Assembly: GCA_035513215.1 (NCBI GenBank)
Contig: DATKCK010000093.1
Span: forward strand, 1-21,463
Reading direction: 5' to 3'
DNA: 21,463 nt
Origin: DATCZB01 sp035513215
Lineage (GTDB): Bacteria > Pseudomonadota > Gammaproteobacteria > Steroidobacterales > Rariloculaceae
In this document: positions 13,627 to 20,899 of the stretch, piece after piece
Numbering within the stretch: the first letter of the stretch is position 1
Layout of the letters: the number at the start of each line of letters is the position of its first letter
Translations under genes and position numbers: made by a program
Notes under the pieces: model-generated
Database searches by the model: none
Seen by the model: only the letters and a program-made list of their open reading frames with translations
Told to the model about the DNA's origin: nothing

Positions 13627-16020
13627 ATGAAAGGAATCATCAGACCCCTCGCCGCGGGACCGGCGGTTCTGTTGCTGATCGCCGGCTGCGAGCCGAGTCA
13701 GGAAGCACTGGTTGCCGAACACACCGCGACAATCGATCGCTATTGCCTCGATTGTCATAACACGATCGATCAGGAAGCCGGGCTCGTGCTCGAAGGGATC
13801 GATCTCGCCGCCGTCAGCGACAACGCCGAGCTGATGGAAACGATCATCGTCAAGCTCGACGGGCGCATGATGCCGCCGCCGGGCAGTCGCGGGCCGAGCG
13901 ACTCCGAACGCGAGTCGCTCGTCGGATTCTTCGAGGAATCGCTCGCGCTCGAAGCCACCGCGAACCCGAACCTCGGGCGCACGGCGGCGCACCGACTCAA
14001 CCGCACCGAATACGGCAACGCCGTGCGGGACCTCCTGGGACTTACGATCGATGCCGCCGAGTTCCTGCCGGCCGACGACGAAGCTTATGGCTTCGACAAC
14101 ATCGCCGACGTGCTGCGCGTGTCGCCGCCCCTGATGGAGCAGTATCTTTCCGCGTCGAGCAAGATCGCCGCGCTCGCCGTCGGCGACGCCGAGACGCGCG
14201 TCTTGAATTCGGTCTATCGCGCGCCGCCGGATCTCGGCCAGTATCGTCATGTCGACGGGCTGCCGCTCGGCACGCGCGGCGGACTTGCGTTTCGGCATTA
14301 TTTCCCGCTCGACGCCGAGTACGACCTCGCCGTTTTTCTGACGCGAAACATCGTCGGGTACATGACGGGCCTCGAATGGCCGCACGAGCTCGAGATCAGC
14401 ATCGACGGCGAGCGAGTCTTCATCGCGCCGGTCGGCGGCGAAGAGGATAACCTCATGTCGGACCGGAACTTCTCGGCCGCGGCCGACGCGATAGATGCAA
14501 GGCTCAGGACCCGCGTTTTCGTCGAGGCCGGAGAGCATGAGGTCACGGTCGCCTTTTTGAGACGCAACTCGGCGCCAACCCAAGAGCCGCTCGAGCTGCA
14601 TACGCGCGATCAGGATCTTCAGAACATGAACGGCGTGCCGATGGTCGACTATGTGACGCTGATCGGTCCGATCAACGCGCGGGGGCCGGGCCAAACGGAA
14701 TCACGCCGCCTCGTCTTCACCTGCCGTCCCGCGACGGCAGCCGAGGAGCTGCCCTGCGCCGAGGAGATCCTGTCGCGGCTCGGCCGGCACGCCTATCGCA
14801 GACCCTTGGGCGAGGGCGAGCTCGGGGAGCTGCTCGAGCTTTACCGCGTCGGCCGCACCGACATGACGTTCGAGCGCGGCATCCAGATGGCGATACGCGG
14901 CATTCTCGCAAGCCCGAATTTCCTGTTCCGCAGCCACGAGAATCCGGCCGGTCTCGCGCCGGGCGACATCTATCCGCTCGACGATTACGCGCTTGCCTCG
15001 AGGCTTTCGTTTTTCCTCTGGAGCTCCGTTCCCGACGAGGAGCTGCTCGATCTCGCCGCGTCGAATCGCTTGAGCGACGAGGGAGTCTACGCTGCGCAGG
15101 TGGAGCGCATGATCGAGGATCCGAAATCGCGTGCGCTGATCGACAACTTCGCGGGCCAATGGCTGTTCCTGCGCAATCTGCAAAGCGCGAGGCCCGACGT
15201 CGCGACGTTCCCGAGTTTCGACGAGAATCTTCGCCGCGCTCTGCGCAAGGAAACGGAGCTCTTGTTCGAGAGCATCGTGCGCGAGGACCGCAGCGTCGTC
15301 GATCTGCTGGACGCCGATTACACGTTTCTCAACGAGCGGCTCGCGCAGCATTACGGTATTCCCGGCATCTACGGCAGCCACTTCCGGCGCTTCGAGGACG
15401 TGTCGGAAGAGCGGCGCGGTCTTCTGGGGCATGGCAGCGTATTGACGATCACATCGCTGCCGAACCGGACCTCGCCCGTCATTCGCGGCAAGTGGGTCAT
15501 GGAGAACATTCTCGGCACGCCGCCGCCGCCGCCGCTGCCGAACGTACCGGCGCTCGACGAGAACGAGCCCGGCCGCGCAGAACGCTCCGTGCGCGAGCGG
15601 CTTGCGCAGCATCGCGAAAATCCCGTCTGCGCGAGTTGTCACGACGTCCTCGATCCGATCGGTCTTGCGCTCGAGAACTACGATGCCGTCGGTCAATGGC
15701 GAGTCCGCGAGCCGGGCGGCGAAGTCGATGCCCGCGGCCAGCTCGCCGACGGCGCGGAGGTCGACGGCGTCGTCGAGTTGCGCGAGGCCATCCTGCGCAA
15801 TCCCGAGCGCTTCGTCTCGGTCGTCACGCAGAAGCTGATGACGTACGCGCTCGGGCGCGGCGTCGAGTATTTCGACATGCCGACCGTCAGGGCGATCGTC
15901 GCCGATGCCGAAGACGCGGACTTTACGTTCTCGGCTCTCGTGATGGGCGTGGCGACGAGCGATCAGTTCCGGATGAAGCAGATTCAGCCCCCGGAAACGG
16001 AAGGGGCCGACTCGATCTGA
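13627..16020 (+). CDS. DUF1592-family cytochrome-like lipoprotein with two CxxCH motifs
   Basis: A 797-residue exported protein. A lipobox LIAG-Cys21 indicates a lipoprotein. CLDCH (40-44) is a heme c site, and a second, CASCH, is at 668-672. Between and after them the order is that of the planctomycete-type modular family: DUF1587 (HRLNRTEYGNAVRDLLGL, about 122-139), a beta-rich insertion, DUF1595 (LSRLGRHAYRRPL, about 382-394), DUF1592 (FERGIQMAIRGILASPNFLFR onward, about 415-530), DUF1588 (from GLLGHGSVLTITSLP, about 598) and DUF1585 (QKLMTYALGRGVEYFD, about 735-750). The function of the family is not established; envelope electron transfer is inferred from the heme sites. Its usual partner, a DUF1552 protein, is not next to it. 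The ATG is 10 bp after pntB without a clear ribosome binding site. Confidence 0.92.
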   Translation: MKGIIRPLAAGPAVLLLIAGCEPSQEALVAEHTATIDRYCLDCHNTIDQEAGLVLEGIDLAAVSDNAELMETIIVKLDGRMMPPPGSRGPSDSERESLVGFFEESLALEATANPNLGRTAAHRLNRTEYGNAVRDLLGLTIDAAEFLPADDEAYGFDNIADVLRVSPPLMEQYLSASSKIAALAVGDAETRVLNSVYRAPPDLGQYRHVDGLPLGTRGGLAFRHYFPLDAEYDLAVFLTRNIVGYMTGLEWPHELEISIDGERVFIAPVGGEEDNLMSDRNFSAAADAIDARLRTRVFVEAGEHEVTVAFLRRNSAPTQEPLELHTRDQDLQNMNGVPMVDYVTLIGPINARGPGQTESRRLVFTCRPATAAEELPCAEEILSRLGRHAYRRPLGEGELGELLELYRVGRTDMTFERGIQMAIRGILASPNFLFRSHENPAGLAPGDIYPLDDYALASRLSFFLWSSVPDEELLDLAASNRLSDEGVYAAQVERMIEDPKSRALIDNFAGQWLFLRNLQSARPDVATFPSFDENLRRALRKETELLFESIVREDRSVVDLLDADYTFLNERLAQHYGIPGIYGSHFRRFEDVSEERRGLLGHGSVLTITSLPNRTSPVIRGKWVMENILGTPPPPPLPNVPALDENEPGRAERSVRERLAQHRENPVCASCHDVLDPIGLALENYDAVGQWRVREPGGEVDARGQLADGAEVDGVVELREAILRNPERFVSVVTQKLMTYALGRGVEYFDMPTVRAIVADAEDADFTFSALVMGVATSDQFRMKQIQPPETEGADSI

Positions 16021-16044
16021 AGCCCCCCGGCCGCTTTGGAGTTC

Positions 16045-16075
16045 TTGAGCCGGCGCGGCTCAGGTCCGTGATAAA
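16045..16075 (+). promoter_or_regulatory. Weak sigma70-like promoter candidate before the secreted unknown protein
   Basis: TTGAGC (16045-16050) and GATAAA (16070-16075) each match four consensus positions, with a long 19-base spacer (18 if TGATAA is taken). A transcript starting near 16082 would have a leader of about 47 nt ending in the AGGAG site. The spacing makes this only a candidate. Confidence 0.22.
16046..16062. other. 7-bp stem hairpin after the DUF1592 gene
   Basis: TGAGCCG (16046-16052) and CGGCTCA (16056-16062) form a perfect 7-bp stem with a GCG loop, 25 bp after the stop of the DUF1592 gene. No T-run follows, so it is not a standard intrinsic terminator. It also overlaps the -35 box of the weak promoter candidate for the next gene and could be an operator. 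Confidence 0.35.
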
Positions 16076-16128
16076 GTCCGCGCCCAAGGGACCATTCGGG
16101 TCTGAATTGCGGGTCAGGAGACCATCTG

Positions 16129-17106
16129 ATGCGGGCAGCGGAGCTTCTAGCAACTGGCCTTATTGCGGCGGTGGCCTGGCCGGTCTCTCAAAGCGTATGG
16201 GCGCAGGATACTGCTGCAGAAACCGGGACGGCGGCGCAACCGGAGGTTCAGTCCGCCGATCCGGGCGTGCTGGAAGAGGTGCTCGTGCGCGGCCAGCGCA
16301 TGAGTGAGATCGAGTTCGACCTCCATACCTACGTCCAGGAATTTCTCGGCGAGGTCGTGGCGCTGCCGCCGGGAGGCGGCTATGCGCGCTGGCGTTACGG
16401 GCTTTGCGTCGCAGTCAACAATCTCGAGCGGGGAGCGGCCCAGTACGTCGCGGACCGGATCGCGCTGCTCGCGATGGACGTCGGACTCAAACCTGGAGAA
16501 CCCGGGTGCAGCCCCAACGTGCTGATCATATTCACGACGAATGCGGACGAACTGGCGCACGAGCTCGTCGAGACACAGCCGCGATTGTTCCGCCCCGGCG
16601 GCCCGGCCTGCTGCATGCAGCTCGGGCTCGATGCGCTCGACGAATTCGCGGCGTCGGACGAGCCGGTGCGCTGGTGGCACGTGAGCATGCCCGTCGACGT
16701 CAACCTGGGACAGCGTGCGATTCATCTGCCGCAAGACGGGCCCGGCAATTACCCGATCATCAGCGTGTTCGGACCGTCCCGCGTTCATAGCGGCGTGGCC
16801 GACCGGATGGAGCGCGTCATCATCATCGTCGACGGCACGCAGCTTAGGGGAACGACTTGGGAGGAGCTCGGCGATTACCTTGCCGTCGTCTCCCTCGCGC
16901 AGATCAATCCCAAGGCCGATCCGTCCGCTTTCGACAGCATCCTGAATCTCTTCAAGAACCCCGGCGCTTACTCGGGGCTCACGGACTGGGATCGCTCATA
17001 CATCCAGGCGCTTTACGAGATCGATGTGGAGCGGCTGCCGCGGCTCCAGAAGAACCTTATCGTCGACCGAATGGTGACGCGGGAGCGCGAAGAGATCATC
17101 GAGTAG
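16129..17106 (+). CDS. Secreted protein of unknown function
   Basis: A 325-residue protein with a signal peptide (residues 1-25, cleavage predicted at VWA-QD). AGGAG lies 8 bases before the ATG. The mature N-terminus has LEEVLVRGQR (48-57), which looks like the segment around the TonB box of TonB-dependent receptors, but no plug or barrel follows. The rest is a compact alpha/beta protein with conserved-looking blocks: RYGLCVAVNNLERGAAQYVADRI, PNVLIIFTTNADELAHELV, a Cys-Cys pair in PACCMQLG, VRWWHVSMPV, RVIIIVDGTQL, GDYLAVVSLAQINPKADPS and YSGLTDWDRSYIQALYEID. I recognise it as a recurring hypothetical family in Xanthomonadales and sphingomonads, without assigned function. It is set apart from the upstream run by 108 bp and converges on the JmjC gene. 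Confidence 0.85.
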   Translation: MRAAELLATGLIAAVAWPVSQSVWAQDTAAETGTAAQPEVQSADPGVLEEVLVRGQRMSEIEFDLHTYVQEFLGEVVALPPGGGYARWRYGLCVAVNNLERGAAQYVADRIALLAMDVGLKPGEPGCSPNVLIIFTTNADELAHELVETQPRLFRPGGPACCMQLGLDALDEFAASDEPVRWWHVSMPVDVNLGQRAIHLPQDGPGNYPIISVFGPSRVHSGVADRMERVIIIVDGTQLRGTTWEELGDYLAVVSLAQINPKADPSAFDSILNLFKNPGAYSGLTDWDRSYIQALYEIDVERLPRLQKNLIVDRMVTREREEIIE

Positions 17107-17175
17107 CGCTGCTCCGCGCCCCTGCCCGAAGCGTCCGAGGGGTAGGCGCTCAGCCCGAAATCTGTGACGAATGAC

Positions 17176-17220
17176 AACGCTCCGAGAGACGAACAAAGCA
17201 TATTCTGTTCTTTCGGCGTT
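17176..17220. terminator. Bulged hairpin between convergent genes, possible two-way terminator
   Basis: The 219-bp gap between the convergent genes contains an imperfect stem: AACG (17176-17179) with CGTT (17217-17220), CCGAGAGA (17182-17189) with TCTTTCGG (17209-17216, one G-T pair), and ACA with TGT. There are two small bulges on the left arm and a 10-base AT-rich loop. Location between converging genes suggests transcription end. No clear T-run follows on either strand, so the call is tentative. Nothing else is visible in this gap. Confidence 0.3.
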
Positions 17221-17325
17221 CTACCCATAAGCCGCTGTTGGTATAGAAGCAAAGGATCGCCGACCCGATCAACGGGGCAGTAGGAATCGGGGGACGTCTC
17301 GTTCGCCCGTGAAGGGCTGCGTTCG

Positions 17326-18468
17326 TTATTGCTGGATCGTGACGATGTCGTAGCGTGCAAGATCGAGGGCGGCGCCCTGTAAGGTATCGTGCGAAAAGCC
17401 GGCGAGGCGCTCGCAAAGCTCATCGAAGCTCAAATGTGTGGCGTTGCGAAGCTCAGCGACGATGGCCTGGTTCACGGCGTCCAAACCGAGCTGCTTGCCA
17501 TTGACCAGCAATGTGCCGTTCTCGAGCGCCGGTGAGCGATAAGTTGCAAGCGAGAGAACCGCATCGCCGCGCAATCGGGAACCGGCCGAGTCGAGTGCAG
17601 CAAGCGTGAATTCGGCGTCCATCCGTTCGCGGCTGGCCCAATCGCGCTCGAAAGCCGCAGCATTGGCCGGGTCCAGCAAAACTGCGGGAAGCTGCTGCAA
17701 TAATTCTGTCACGGCCTGGTGATAGTCGGTGATAGAAAACGACTGGCGCGCGGCGATCTGCTGTTCCAGGTGTTTGGCTGAGGTCTGGACGATATAGTCG
17801 AAGAGGCTCGACGGATACGACCCGACCGAAAGGTGAAAGCTGCCTACGTCGAGCGGGATGACGTGGTGCCACCAGCCGCGCGGAATGTACAGCACGTCGC
17901 CTTCTTCCAACACGAGCTCGATCGTCGGCTCCTCCGGGCAGGTATGTCCGCTGCGATCGTGCGTCTGATAGGTGAGCGGCAGCGGAAACGTGGGTGAGTA
18001 CAGTCGCCAGCGCTTGCGCCCGATCAGCTGTATGACGAATACGTCGTGTGTGTCCCAGTGCTTGCCGAAGCTGCCGGCACCGGTGAAGCTCATGTAGGCG
18101 TTGCCGGAGGTCGGTGTGCCGGCGAAGCGCCCGACTTCCAGGCACAGCCGCTTCGCGGGAACGAGATGTTGCTCGAGCCAGTTGATTTGAAGCGTTGCCC
18201 CGTTACCCAAATATTCGTAGAAGCTGGCCTTGTTGAGACGTCGCCGGGTTTGACCCAGCTCGCTATATTCCTGAGTGTAGGAATGATCCGGAAGCTGTCC
18301 CTGATGGAACATGCGCATCAGCGGCAGGCCAGGCGTCAGGGAGTGCAGCAGCCGATCGACGTCCGGCCATGCAATCGGACGATCGATCAATGCGCCACGG
18401 AAGTGACGCGGCTTCTGTTCGAAGTATTCGGCGAGGAATTCGTCGCGTGTCAGATCGAAGTTGATCAC
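17326..18468 (-). CDS. JmjC/cupin-4 family Fe(II)/2-oxoglutarate oxygenase
   Basis: A 380-residue protein with the JmjC fold of the ribosomal-oxygenase type (Cupin_4; relatives include YcfD/RoxA, which hydroxylates an arginine of ribosomal protein L16). The iron ligands are His137 and Asp139 in KHWDTHDVFVIQ and His201 in IPRGWWHHV; the surrounding QLIGRKRWRLY and LEEGDVLYIPRGWW match the family. After the core (about 90-225) there is a helical, dimerisation-like region and a C-terminal winged-helix-like tail with a segment NGTLLVNGKQLGLD. The start is GTG at 18468, with no good ribosome binding site; the next Met is residue 51, inside the conserved region. It lies 10 bp after the secreted protein gene on the same strand. 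A ribosomal target is possible, but the halogenase context suggests a specialised substrate. Confidence 0.9.
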   Translation of the reverse strand: MINFDLTRDEFLAEYFEQKPRHFRGALIDRPIAWPDVDRLLHSLTPGLPLMRMFHQGQLPDHSYTQEYSELGQTRRRLNKASFYEYLGNGATLQINWLEQHLVPAKRLCLEVGRFAGTPTSGNAYMSFTGAGSFGKHWDTHDVFVIQLIGRKRWRLYSPTFPLPLTYQTHDRSGHTCPEEPTIELVLEEGDVLYIPRGWWHHVIPLDVGSFHLSVGSYPSSLFDYIVQTSAKHLEQQIAARQSFSITDYHQAVTELLQQLPAVLLDPANAAAFERDWASRERMDAEFTLAALDSAGSRLRGDAVLSLATYRSPALENGTLLVNGKQLGLDAVNQAIVAELRNATHLSFDELCERLAGFSHDTLQGAALDLARYDIVTIQQ

Positions 18469-18478
18469 AACGTCGGGA

Positions 18479-19045
18479 TCATTGAACCCTTCGCACCTGG
18501 ATGTGCCCGCCCGAGTCCAGTCCGGTGAGGCGATATCGTGTGCCCCACCTCGTCGGGTAGATTCTCACTTCGAGCCCCGGTCTAAGCGGATATCGCTTTG
18601 GCTCTGTCTGTTCCCAGATCTGACCGTTGTCGAGCCTGATGATATAGGCGGACGGCATATACTCTCGCATCTCGACGATCGTGCCCGAATACTCGACATC
18701 ATAGGAGTCCGCTTCCTCGGCAGCACGCGCGAGAGGCTGCTCCGCCGCACGCGACGCCTGATCGCGGGTTTCGCGATCCCGGTCGGCTTCGCTATCCCGA
18801 GTCGAAACCTCGGCTTCGGCCGAGCTTCGCTCCTGCAAAACCTGATTCACCTGAGCACCAAAACAGGCTTGCTGCTCTTCCGCCGACTCCAGCTCGAGAC
18901 ACCGCTCGACGTCGACCGTCACCTCACCTCTGTCCTGACCCAAGGCCGGGCACGTCGACCACGCGGCGACCAGCAGCGCCGCTGCGGTGATGGCCGAAAC
19001 GGGATTTCTCCCCGCGATACCTTCGTTCGCCGCTCGAGTGATCAT
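18479..19045 (-). CDS. Small secreted protein, charged helix plus C-terminal beta domain, unknown function
   Basis: A 188-residue protein with an N-terminal signal (hydrophobic stretch about 16-32, cleavage near ALG-QD at 36/37). The mature part has two cysteines (49 and 61) that could pair, then a highly charged, Glu/Arg/Ala-rich segment (about 68-112) likely to be helical or coiled coil. It ends in a compact C-terminal domain (about 118-188) with short beta-strand blocks GTIVEMREYMPSAYIIRLDN and GQIWEQTEPKRYPLRPG, followed by RWGTRYRLTG. This C-terminal pattern recurs in small exported hypothetical proteins of gammaproteobacteria. Function unknown. The ATG is preceded by AGGCGG. It is 10 bp upstream of the JmjC gene and 104 bp downstream of the halogenase, so the three probably form one transcription unit. 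Confidence 0.8.
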   Translation of the reverse strand: MITRAANEGIAGRNPVSAITAAALLVAAWSTCPALGQDRGEVTVDVERCLELESAEEQQACFGAQVNQVLQERSSAEAEVSTRDSEADRDRETRDQASRAAEQPLARAAEEADSYDVEYSGTIVEMREYMPSAYIIRLDNGQIWEQTEPKRYPLRPGLEVRIYPTRWGTRYRLTGLDSGGHIQVRRVQ

Positions 19046-19149
19046 CTTCCATACCGCCTGATGAGCCCAATCACCGACTGTCAGGATACCCAGCGGGCCC
19101 GGCGCCGATCAATTCCGATGTCAGGGGCTAGGCGCCGCCCGGCTTGCCG

Positions 19150-20643
19150 TCAGGCCATCGATTGCAACCGTCGGTCCCTGAGTCCTTCAGGGTTCGGCGC
19201 GCAGGTGCGCGGGTCCAAGCCCTGTTTGGGGCTCGTCGCGATATCGCGCAGCGCCTTCTGTGCGGGCGCGCGGTGCATCGGATCGACGCCGAGCCGTGCG
19301 TACCTGAAGCGATACCCGTTCAGAATATCGAGCCAGGACACCTCGTTGAATGCCCAGGGCGAGCTCTTGATCCGATTGCGATGATTGGGCATTTCCTCGG
19401 CGTAGATCGCCAAGCGAAGTTCGAGCCGCTCGGGATAGGGCCGCGACGTCTGGTAGCGCCAGAACTCAGTGTCCCGTCGTGACGAGAGCTTGTAGTGCGC
19501 GTCGATAAAATCGTGCACGTCGTAGATATAGCCAAGCATATCGACGTTGTACTTGATGCTCTTGTCGTGGTCGTAATAGCGCGTCGCGAGCGATCGGGCC
19601 AGGCCGTCGGCGCTCGTGATAATCCAGCTCAGACCGCTGGCCTCGAGCGGCTCGACGAATCCCGCGCTGAGCCCTATCGCAACTACGTTTTCCACCCAAG
19701 GATTGCGCAGCGCGATGCTGTCGAATGCGATATGGCGCACCTCGATCTCGCGCATTCGCTGCATACCCCAATAGTGGCGGAAATTCTCCTCGGCCTGCTC
19801 CGGCGAGCAGAAGTCGCCGTGATAGACGTAACCGCTGCCGATCCTCGATTGCAGCGGAATCGACCAGATCCAGCCGTGTTCGTGCGCATGCGCTCTCGTG
19901 TACGGTGTGAACTCGCGGGCGGGATCGAGGTAAGGCAGTTGAGCCGCTACGACCCGATTGACACACGCTTCGTAACCGACGATTTCCGGAGTAGCCACTT
20001 TCTCGAAGAGGGCCCGGGAAAACCCGGTGCAGTCGACATAGAGGTCGGCTGAGACGGGGTCGGAGCCGTCGAGACTTACGCCGGTGATCCTGCCTTCCGC
20101 CGACCGTATGTCGATGTTGTCGGCTTCGAGCACCTCGACCCCGCGTAACTCACGCTCGAGGAACTGCGTGATTCTGTTCGCGTCGACGTGAAACGCCATG
20201 GCCGCTTCCGGCGCGACCCGCTTCTTCCGGACACAGGTGTCGTAGGACGTGTGGACCGAAGCATAGTACTGGGCATGGCTGAACCGCGCAGGGTCCTCGA
20301 GAATCATCTGCTGATAGTGGTGCGCTGGCGTATAGGCGCTCGTCTGAGCCATGTTGGTGAACGGATGCCAATAGTGCTCGCCGACGGCATTCCAGTCTTC
20401 ATAGAAGATTCCGCATTTCATCGAGACATCGCAGGCCTTGTAAAAGGCCGGCACGTCGATGCGCGATGCGCCGAGCAGGCTCGGAAAGTCGGCCTGGGTC
20501 GACTCGCCGACGCCGATGGGAGAGCCCTTTCGTGGCCTGATCAGTCTGATGCGGAAGAATGGGCAGTAGGTGCTCAAGACGAGCGCTGCCAGCCAACCGG
20601 CCGAGCCGGCGCCGACTATGATCAACGATCTCACAGACTGCAT
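19150..20643 (-). CDS. Flavin-dependent (tryptophan-type) halogenase
   Basis: A 497-residue FADH2-dependent halogenase-like protein. The dinucleotide fold is at the N-terminus (IIVGAGSAGWLAALVL, about 8-23), followed by GVGESTQADFPSLL. Lys76 in SMKCGIFYEDW aligns with the catalytic Lys79 of PrnA. GWIWSIP (257-263) supplies the WxWxIP halogenase signature. Glu334 in GFVEPLEASGLSWI matches the second catalytic residue. The frame is open upstream to 20730, but the start at 20643 is chosen because the FAD fold begins at once after MQSVRS and GGAGG lies about 10 bases before it. Free tryptophan need not be the substrate: halogenases next to TonB-dependent receptors (BrvH-like) act on indole-type or unknown compounds. 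No flavin reductase is visible nearby. Confidence 0.93.
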   Translation of the reverse strand: MQSVRSLIIVGAGSAGWLAALVLSTYCPFFRIRLIRPRKGSPIGVGESTQADFPSLLGASRIDVPAFYKACDVSMKCGIFYEDWNAVGEHYWHPFTNMAQTSAYTPAHHYQQMILEDPARFSHAQYYASVHTSYDTCVRKKRVAPEAAMAFHVDANRITQFLERELRGVEVLEADNIDIRSAEGRITGVSLDGSDPVSADLYVDCTGFSRALFEKVATPEIVGYEACVNRVVAAQLPYLDPAREFTPYTRAHAHEHGWIWSIPLQSRIGSGYVYHGDFCSPEQAEENFRHYWGMQRMREIEVRHIAFDSIALRNPWVENVVAIGLSAGFVEPLEASGLSWIITSADGLARSLATRYYDHDKSIKYNVDMLGYIYDVHDFIDAHYKLSSRRDTEFWRYQTSRPYPERLELRLAIYAEEMPNHRNRIKSSPWAFNEVSWLDILNGYRFRYARLGVDPMHRAPAQKALRDIATSPKQGLDPRTCAPNPEGLRDRRLQSMA

Positions 20644-20672
20644 GGTCCGGTGCCCTCCGGGCAACGGCGATT

Positions 20673-20681
20673 CCCCCCCCC
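20673..20681 (-). repeat. Poly-G tract (G9 on minus strand) ahead of the halogenase
   Basis: Nine consecutive C on the plus strand, read as G9 on the minus strand, end 29 bp upstream of the halogenase ATG at 20643. The tract also falls inside the reading frame open from the earlier ATG at 20730, where it encodes part of FRGGES. A length change would alter the leader or shift that upstream frame. Confidence 0.75.
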
Positions 20682-20815
20682 GGAACACGAATACTACCCG
20701 CTTAGCTTTCCCGACATCTCTCTGCGGCAAACGCTACACCTTAGACCAAGTCCAGCAGCACTTTTAGCGACGAGTGTTGTGTGCTAGCCTCAGCTTGCCG
20801 CGAGTTCGACATAAG

Positions 20816-20827
20816 GTCAGAACTGAC
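20816..20827. promoter_or_regulatory. Operator-like inverted repeat in the halogenase/receptor divergent region
   Basis: GTCAG-AA-CTGAC forms a 5-bp inverted repeat with a 2-base centre, roughly 73-84 bp upstream of the receptor start and 173-184 bp upstream of the halogenase start. It could serve as a shared regulator site. I saw no convincing -35/-10 pair to anchor it. Confidence 0.25.
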
Positions 20828-20850
20828 GATCAAATAGACATCCAGCAAGC

Positions 20851-20868
20851 CGGGGTCGGCACACCCCG
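20851..20868 (+). other. Hairpin in the presumed leader of the TonB-dependent receptor
   Basis: CGGGGT (20851-20856) pairs with ACCCCG (20863-20868) across a 6-base loop. The hairpin lies 31 bp before the receptor ATG and just before the G8 tract. It may affect translation or mRNA stability. Confidence 0.3.
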
Positions 20869-20885
20869 TCCAGCGCCTTTCATCC

Positions 20886-20893
20886 GGGGGGGG
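20886..20893 (+). repeat. Poly-G tract (G8) at the ribosome binding position of the receptor gene
   Basis: Eight consecutive G end 6 bases before the receptor ATG (GGGGGGGGATTGTA then ATG). The tract occupies the place of the Shine-Dalgarno sequence, and no other ribosome binding site is visible, so its length would set the spacing and strength of initiation. Confidence 0.75.
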
Positions 20894-20899
20894 ATTGTA

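Noticed and set aside
13357..15696. Long open frames on the minus strand opposite pntB and the DUF1592 gene (13357-14694 and 14701-15696)
   Set aside because: They have no recognisable domains and low-complexity Arg/Ala-rich composition, and they mirror codon positions of well-supported plus-strand genes, as expected at high G+C.
19046..19149. GGCGCC-containing inverted repeat between the halogenase and the secreted protein as a terminator
   Set aside because: Pairing is broken beyond the 6-bp palindromic core and no T-run follows; the genes may still be co-transcribed.
20644..20730. Longer halogenase with a start at 20730
   Set aside because: The added 29 residues are not part of the flavin fold and include the poly-G tract; the 20643 start has GGAGG and opens directly into the FAD motif. 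It stays relevant only for the slippage idea.
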